From Fasciolopsis buskii (taxonomy: Eukaryota > Platyhelminthes > Trematoda > Plagiorchiida > Fasciolidae), in assembly GCA_008360955.1 (NCBI GenBank), contig LUCM01004676.1:240608-304607 (forward strand): a stretch of DNA of 64,000 bases. The letters are read 5' to 3'. The notes beneath the pieces are model-generated. The model was not told the DNA's origin, made no database searches, and worked only from the letters and a program-made list of their open reading frames with translations. Shown piece after piece: positions 58,206 to 64,000 of the stretch. The translations under genes and the position numbers were made by a program. Positions within the stretch are counted from its first letter, which is position 1. Each line of letters opens with the position of its first letter.

Positions 58206-61200
58206 TTGTGCTGACTGGGGGTGCGCAGTAATCATCTGACGAGGTGGAAAATTGCCCGTTAGTGAACCGCGTACTCTGTCACCATGTGGCGATTGCATAA
58301 TGCAGTCCACCTTGCATTTATAGGTACAACTTTGTTATTCGTTGGATAATTGTCTGTTTATTGTTTGCTTGAACTTTGATAGATAAATGTATATGGAGCG
58401 GTTATGTCATCCTTAGCACAGTTACCCGTGTGTTGAGCAAGCAAAGGGTCAGTTATACGCTGCTGAATGCAGTAAGTTAATGCATACTTTCCTTTCATTT
58501 TAGGATATCGAAGAATTGTAACTGACTGTTCATTCGTCAAAGGACAAACCAATCCACACAGCTGTGCAGGATTCGACGTACATCGACGATATAATATTTC
58601 ATTACATTTCCAGACATCAACGCTGGCGTTATCTTGTTTCCCTGCAAGATGTTCCCCCAGGAAAGGGTATTTGGGTATTCAGTTCGACCCTGAAAGAAAA
58701 TGGAAATCCTTAACTCGCATTTAGATCTAGGTTAAGTGTCATAGGATTTCTTTTTGCGGGCGATTATAACAGGATCTTAGTAAGCTTTTATTGGGAGATT
58801 TTATGGGGGCATGTTGCAAAATGCATACCAGGGTGTTTACCGACGTTTTTGCAAAACAGTCCCCAAAACGATAACTGGTTGTTGCAAAGTGTCTGTTTTG
58901 GGGTCTGTTGCGAGACTGTTTCGGAGCGTTTGTGCTGACTGGGGTTATAGTCCAACCTGAATGATATCCACATCCATTTCTTACTGGGGGAAATGCTCCA
59001 TCCGATTTCTACTCCTCAATGTTCATTCCCCGTCAAACAAAGTGTATTTTCGGTGTCATATCATCTATCCGACTGGGTGCAACGTCATAGTAGCCGCCGA
59101 GGCATTGTTCAGTGAATGAATGTCACAGAAACAAATTCCAAATACCGGTTGGTAAACATCAAAAAAGCCGTCTTATTTGTAGCGTTTGTTGCTTCGTTCG
59201 TGTAACAACAAAAATGGACTTCGTTCTTGTTCCTTTTTGGATTTCGATCCTACTTCCAAATACTCCTTCCCAATTTCCACCATACCTGCGGTCTACCGTC
59301 TCTGCCACGAACAGTCACACTCCAATCAATGATACATTCCAATTCTTGGAAACGCTTCCTTCCATCTGTAAGTTGTTTGCAAGGGACTTCAGTGGTCGCG
59401 ATATTCCCTGATAATCCCTTTGCTCGTCAGGACTATCAGTTTTGCGTCCTCTCTATGCACAGGATATTCGAACTAGAAAAAATGGCCATGTGGCTTCCGT
59501 TTTCACCTTCGGGCCGTCCGGTGACTGGTTTGCGGCACAACTGTTCTTTAGGCTCTGCCGTGGAATGGTTGCTTGCAGTTTTTAGCCCCACAACCATGAT
59601 AAATAAAACCACGGCCAAACCCAAGCCCATCATATTCTAGACTGGAAACACATTAAAGACCCATTTTGCTCGCCAGAGTGTGATGCCCTTTTAGATAATC
59701 ATCTCCGAAGTGGTACTATCACAGCTTGCTTAAATCTGACTAATTCCTCAAACATCCCCGTCAGACCCATGGCAGCCGCATAGTGTGATCGCAGATAGTC
59801 AGTCGCTTTTTAATCCAGCGCAAAGTGTTATAACAGTTAAACGACAAAAGTGAGGATTAATCCACTCAACTTCAGCCTCATCGATTGTCCTTCATCATCA
59901 GCCGCATATTAAAGGTACCTTGGAGAAACTTGTTTTGCCTCTAGCAGCCACAGAATTTCTATCAGGCTGGCCCGTATATTCAAAAGTAAGAACCAAAGCA
60001 TATTTGCCGCCTCCTACACTTGGTACTGCCAAACATGGTAGAAATATCTTTCCCTATTTCTCTTGCTGGTGAACTCGCTTTTCTTCCTCAACCCCACGGC
60101 TGTCAACTCTAGCTCATAATGCGTCATTATGAACCCTAATCCACCATATAATTTCCAACTTGCAGTTCACCTTAAATGGGCCCATTTTTCTCTTTATGAC
60201 GGTGATAACTTTCTCGGGGCTGGGCAGCAATAGCATTCTACTGGTTCTACTTCATATGGGCGGCACCGCCACCGCTGCTTTATTGCTATATCCCTTCAAC
60301 TTGTTACCGAATTACCTAACAGTTCCTTCACAATGGAAGGCCTTATTTATTATCCTACGACATAAATGATTGAATATTTGACCCTTCACCCTACTGCCTC
60401 CGACCACGCACCAGCAGAGTCTACCGTTATGGGGCAATGAATACCTCAGAATAAACCTATCCACCTTTATTAACCCAAGGAAGCATGTCTCTTAGAAGTC
60501 GTGTGCTTGTCGATTGCCCTTTTTCGACCCAGTGCCAGATACCATGGTGTCGCCTATCAACATCAGATTTAATTTGATCAGGGAGCTTTAGCCGCGTCTT
60601 TTGTATCCCTGAACAACTTGAGAAACATTGGGTTTTCTGGATCCTTCCTTTCACCTTTCAATTTCAAATGTAAGATCCTTCCCAGGGAGTTATTTTGTTA
60701 ACGAGTTCTTTCATCCAAGCCCTGTTTTCAGTGGAGTCATTCAGGGTACCATTCTAAAAGGCGCCTTTGGAATATCAAGGCAGGCATGACTCGCCAACTT
60801 AGCTGTGTACAAAAATAGCTGTGGCTAGGATGCCAGCCCGATGTGCATCGGCCGGGGCGCTGTATATATCTGCGTCCAGCACCCAGCGCAATAAAGTGAA
60901 ATTGTTGTAAGAGGAAGAAAAATTAATCGAAATAAAAACTGCACACGATATGTGCGAGACTACGTGTATCAGGACTGGCTACGGCATACGTTGCCATAAT
61001 CAGCAGTCTTTTTGATCAAAATATCTCATGCGAAGGAAAGTAAGTTGAAACCCTAAAGAAAAAAATGTGGTAAAACGTGCAAATCGTTTCTGGTGCAAGA
61101 AGATTTGTGAGGCGATTCCTCGTCCAAGATGCAGCTAGAAATATCTTCAAGCAACTTAACAGTATTCAGAGAGGTAAATGCAAAGTCGGACTCTGAAAAC

Positions 61201-63069
61201 GTGGTCGTTAAGCCCATTGAGAGCTTTGGCTTATTAACTATCCCATGAACTTATCTTCAAAAATGAGACTCGCTAAATTAATGGGTACTGCAGTTTCATG
61301 GGTGTATGCTTCATCAAATAGCATCCGGCTATGTGCGTGATGTAGGTCAATGCAAAAACATCATGCTTTTTACCAAAGCTGCTCTCATAATATTATGTTG
61401 AGCTTCCATCGTCTGAAAAAGGTGCTTCCCGTGAAGCCAAAAGAGAATTGTTATGGAAATGAAATTAGTAGATTATTGTGCATTTTTCGGAAATTATGAA
61501 AATGTTATTCCCCTTGACATGCTTATTTTTTAAACGGACCATTTGGGGTATAAATAGATGTTTACACCGGAAAACCACCGTCATTGCGCTCTCATGGCTC
61601 CATGACTGTCGTGCCGGAGCGGACTGCTCCTTCATAGTTGACTTTCCGAGATGTTTTCCCGCTAAGTTATTTCATTTTATGCTAGTTTTCCCGAGTTTGA
61701 ATGTGATTTCGATGTTTTCATACAAAAAGATAGCTGCAATCTTTATATAATATCAACAGTTATTGGCGGTCCGGAAATTGGCTCCGAAAGCATCCGCGAT
61801 CTCTTCTCTCTTCATTCCCTTATTATCGCGTAAAGTATTGCTACGTCCACAAGTGTCGCCGAAACCAAAGCGGTCGTCGGCAAGTCTGTTATCTTTTCAA
61901 GTAATATGTATGCGCAGATTTCTAAATATCAACTGCCCAGCCTTCGTCTTGTTGCTTGCAGTTAGTGGGCAATAGCAGATGGCTGGATGTTGCTCTAACA
62001 AAACCCTTACTTTTATCGGTCTCATGACCGTTTTCATGCGCGCAGTCGTAAGCTAACCGCAGAGCAGTAGGCGCAAGTAATGAGCGCAATGGAGAGTTTT
62101 GGAAATGCGAGGGAGAAGTTCAACCGTCTGGTTACTATTCGGGACATAAATGGTCTTAGGCGTAAATTCCGAGTAATGGATGACCGGAACGACATCTTTC
62201 GCGTTAAAGGCGTACTGCGCAGGCAAGGCAGTCTTAGGTTACTCAGACGGGAAGGTGCGGTTGGGATTTCATTTTTTGTGCCGGATATTGTTCGGCATTT
62301 AGCCGATCGGTGTTAACGAATCTTGTTACCATGTTCATCAGTGGATGCGGAATTTAGCGATTGTCAAACCAAGTTTAGTGAAACTTCACACTTACTTAGC
62401 ACTTGATGAGGACACAAATAACTTGGTGAATGCGGTGAAGGATGCAGAAGTAAATGCCAATCATCGAAGGCCAAGTATCCATTAGTAGGACACAGGGAAT
62501 TAGGAAGCATTTCCTATCAGCAAAAGATAGGTAACATTAATTATAATATTCACCGTTTCCATTACAGGTAGAACTGAAGAGCCCAGGACGACGTACAAGA
62601 GACGAAGGGGATGGAGAGAACCCTTCGAACCCACGGAAAAAGCGAAGGAGTTGCGAGGAAAAAGGTCCGCGGAGAGACGGGATTGACGTGGACGCAACCA
62701 CGGCCCACTTTCGGGTCACGACTATTTGATTACCAGCATCGATTTCCAAAATCGGTTATTTCTGTGACGGCTTCATTGTGTGCATTAGGTTGCTTGTACG
62801 TGAAGTCTTTCATTCAGCGTGCCCGAAAAGTGGGTTCTCGGGCTCAGTTTTCGCTTAGCAGTAGTGGAACTAGTCAACCGTACACATGCAAACGTAAGAA
62901 GTATATGCTGATGCAGACATAGGCTGCCTTGGTCTAGAATCTTTTAGTGTCGTTTAGCCTATAGATACCTGGACTTGCGACAGATGGGAATAGACATGGC
63001 CCGGGGCTGCCAGAGGGGCCGTGCCTTTTTCCGTCGGGCATTTAGGGTTTCCATTTAGAGGCAACCTTC

Positions 63070-63078
63070 TATATGTAT

Positions 63079-63109
<31 letters not shown>

Positions 63110-63475
63110 CAATTTAGACAAATTCTTATACGTACGTGTCAACTATGCATATATGCATATATTACATTTTAGCATCAACATGTATAAATTAGGTACAGAT
63201 AATTTTGCACATACAAATCCTTTAAGACGCACACTGAATTATATACCTATAAATGTACATATATTTATTAATACATATATATGTTATTAAGAAGATATAT
63301 ATAACTATATTTATATCCATATATTTTGCACTATAAATATATATATGAAATAGCTTGGCCACTTAAATTTTTATTACGAATATGGAGCAAGGATGCAAAT
63401 ATATCTTGCATCACCGTGATGCATAAAAGTACGCGCTCGTATATTTATATATATATATATATACTATCATTTATC
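63070..63475. repeat. TA-rich simple repeats
   Basis: A TA/AT dinucleotide tract at 63070-63109, followed by further TATA-rich low-complexity DNA including a second dinucleotide run near 63444-63464. Confidence 0.9.
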
Positions 63476-64000
63476 CTACGGCCCAAGCGCTACTGCAGAG
63501 CTTTTCTCCATACGCGTCATTCTATTGCATTTTAATTTTTTCATTTCATAAAAAAATCATAGCAAACCATCCTCGTCCCCTACTCTCAATTTCAAACTTA
63601 GCTGCGGTACTAGCAGCTGAGACCGGCATACATGCAATTTCACGTCGAATGCACCTCACGGTTCCTCTATCTTAACAACCGACTCCTGTCGCCTAATAGT
63701 CTAACCTCAGCCCTATAAACCTGATTGCTTTAAACATGGGTACAGCGATGCCCACATACACATCTGTATACTACACTGCTCTTTCTCTGCTACTCCTCAA
63801 CCAACTCCAATACCGCCGCCAAAACTTTGCGGTATTCATATCCAGCCATCGCCTTTGAATATCCGCTCTAACCATTTCCTTAACTTTTCGCCATCGCCTC
63901 TCCCTACTCGAATGACCTATGGTTGTTGGTTTAACTTTTGTTTTTGACAAAATCCAACAGACTCTCTCCAAATCGTAGTGAACATTCACGAGTTTTTCTC
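63476..64000. other. Right end, unassigned
   Basis: A minus-strand frame of 72 codons (63771-63989) is rich in Arg and Trp (RRWRKVKEMVRADIQRRW) but not recognised. No splice context was established. Confidence 0.3.

Larger units (their letters stand above)
55540..63060. other. Unassigned right-hand region, putative CLEC16A intron
   Basis: About 7.5 kb without a recognised gene. It holds homopolymer runs (11 C at 56317, 12 G at 58194) and a repeated motif at 58186 and 58914. An exon-like stretch near 62570-62733 follows a good acceptor (CCGTTTCCATTACAG) and stays open for about 55 codons rich in Arg, Lys, Asp and Glu (VELKSPGRRTRDEGDG). None could be identified. Confidence 0.4.

Noticed and set aside
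59112..59640. Plus-strand frames of 99 and 137 codons as a gene
   Set aside because: Overlapping frames in low-complexity pyrimidine-rich DNA with no known motif and no splice support.
62080..62316. Integrase-like frame (VMDDRNDIFRVKGVLRRQG)
   Set aside because: A faint resemblance to the pre-integrase region of BEL/Pao elements, but no zinc-binding or catalytic motif follows, so not assigned.

Overview
This is eukaryotic DNA with no long open reading frames. Coding sequence appears as short exons with GT..AG introns, between degenerate retroelements, SINEs, a DNA-transposon remnant and AT-rich simple repeats. The mix of elements (Penelope-like, CR1-like, RTE-like, a tRNA-derived SINE), the 46-base to 6.6-kb introns and the divergent metazoan genes suggest a flatworm, most likely a digenean fluke with a large genome. 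That placement is an inference; nothing in the window identifies the species.

The left 27.4 kb is one gene on the minus strand, a homologue of paladin (PALD1), read from its start codon at 27426 to a donor at base 69, where it leaves the window. Eleven coding exons join in phase with consensus splice sites and give 654 residues, about the first three quarters of a paladin-sized protein. The N-terminus has a myristoylation-type MGxxxS start like the vertebrate protein. The first phosphatase active-site loop has lost both its catalytic cysteine and its arginine. The second active-site loop lies beyond the left edge. Intron 1 holds a possible 53-codon cysteine-rich two-exon gene on the same strand (25495-25702). 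Intron 7 holds two Penelope-like elements in inverted orientation.

From 27.5 to 47 kb no gene is firmly identified. There are spliced candidates of unknown family on the minus strand (a terminal exon at 32818-32940 and three in-phase exons at 45944-46973). There is also a decayed CR1-like LINE (about 41.75-45.06 kb, minus), an inverted-repeat pair at 39.3/40.4 kb and more SINE copies.

At 51047 a plus-strand first coding exon resembles the start of CLEC16A/Ema, an endosome and autophagy protein. No second exon is recognisable, so either its first intron exceeds 12.9 kb or the exon escaped notice. Paladin and CLEC16A both act in endosomal trafficking and start head to head about 23.6 kb apart, but candidate genes and repeats lie between them, so no functional link is claimed.

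The right end (51.1-64 kb) holds an RTE-like reverse transcriptase fragment running into an array of ATCCGG motifs with one undetermined base, an EnSpm/CACTA-like transposon remnant with a DUF4806-like part, and AT-rich low-complexity DNA. No rRNA, CRISPR array or intact tRNA gene was seen; the only tRNA-like sequences are SINE heads.
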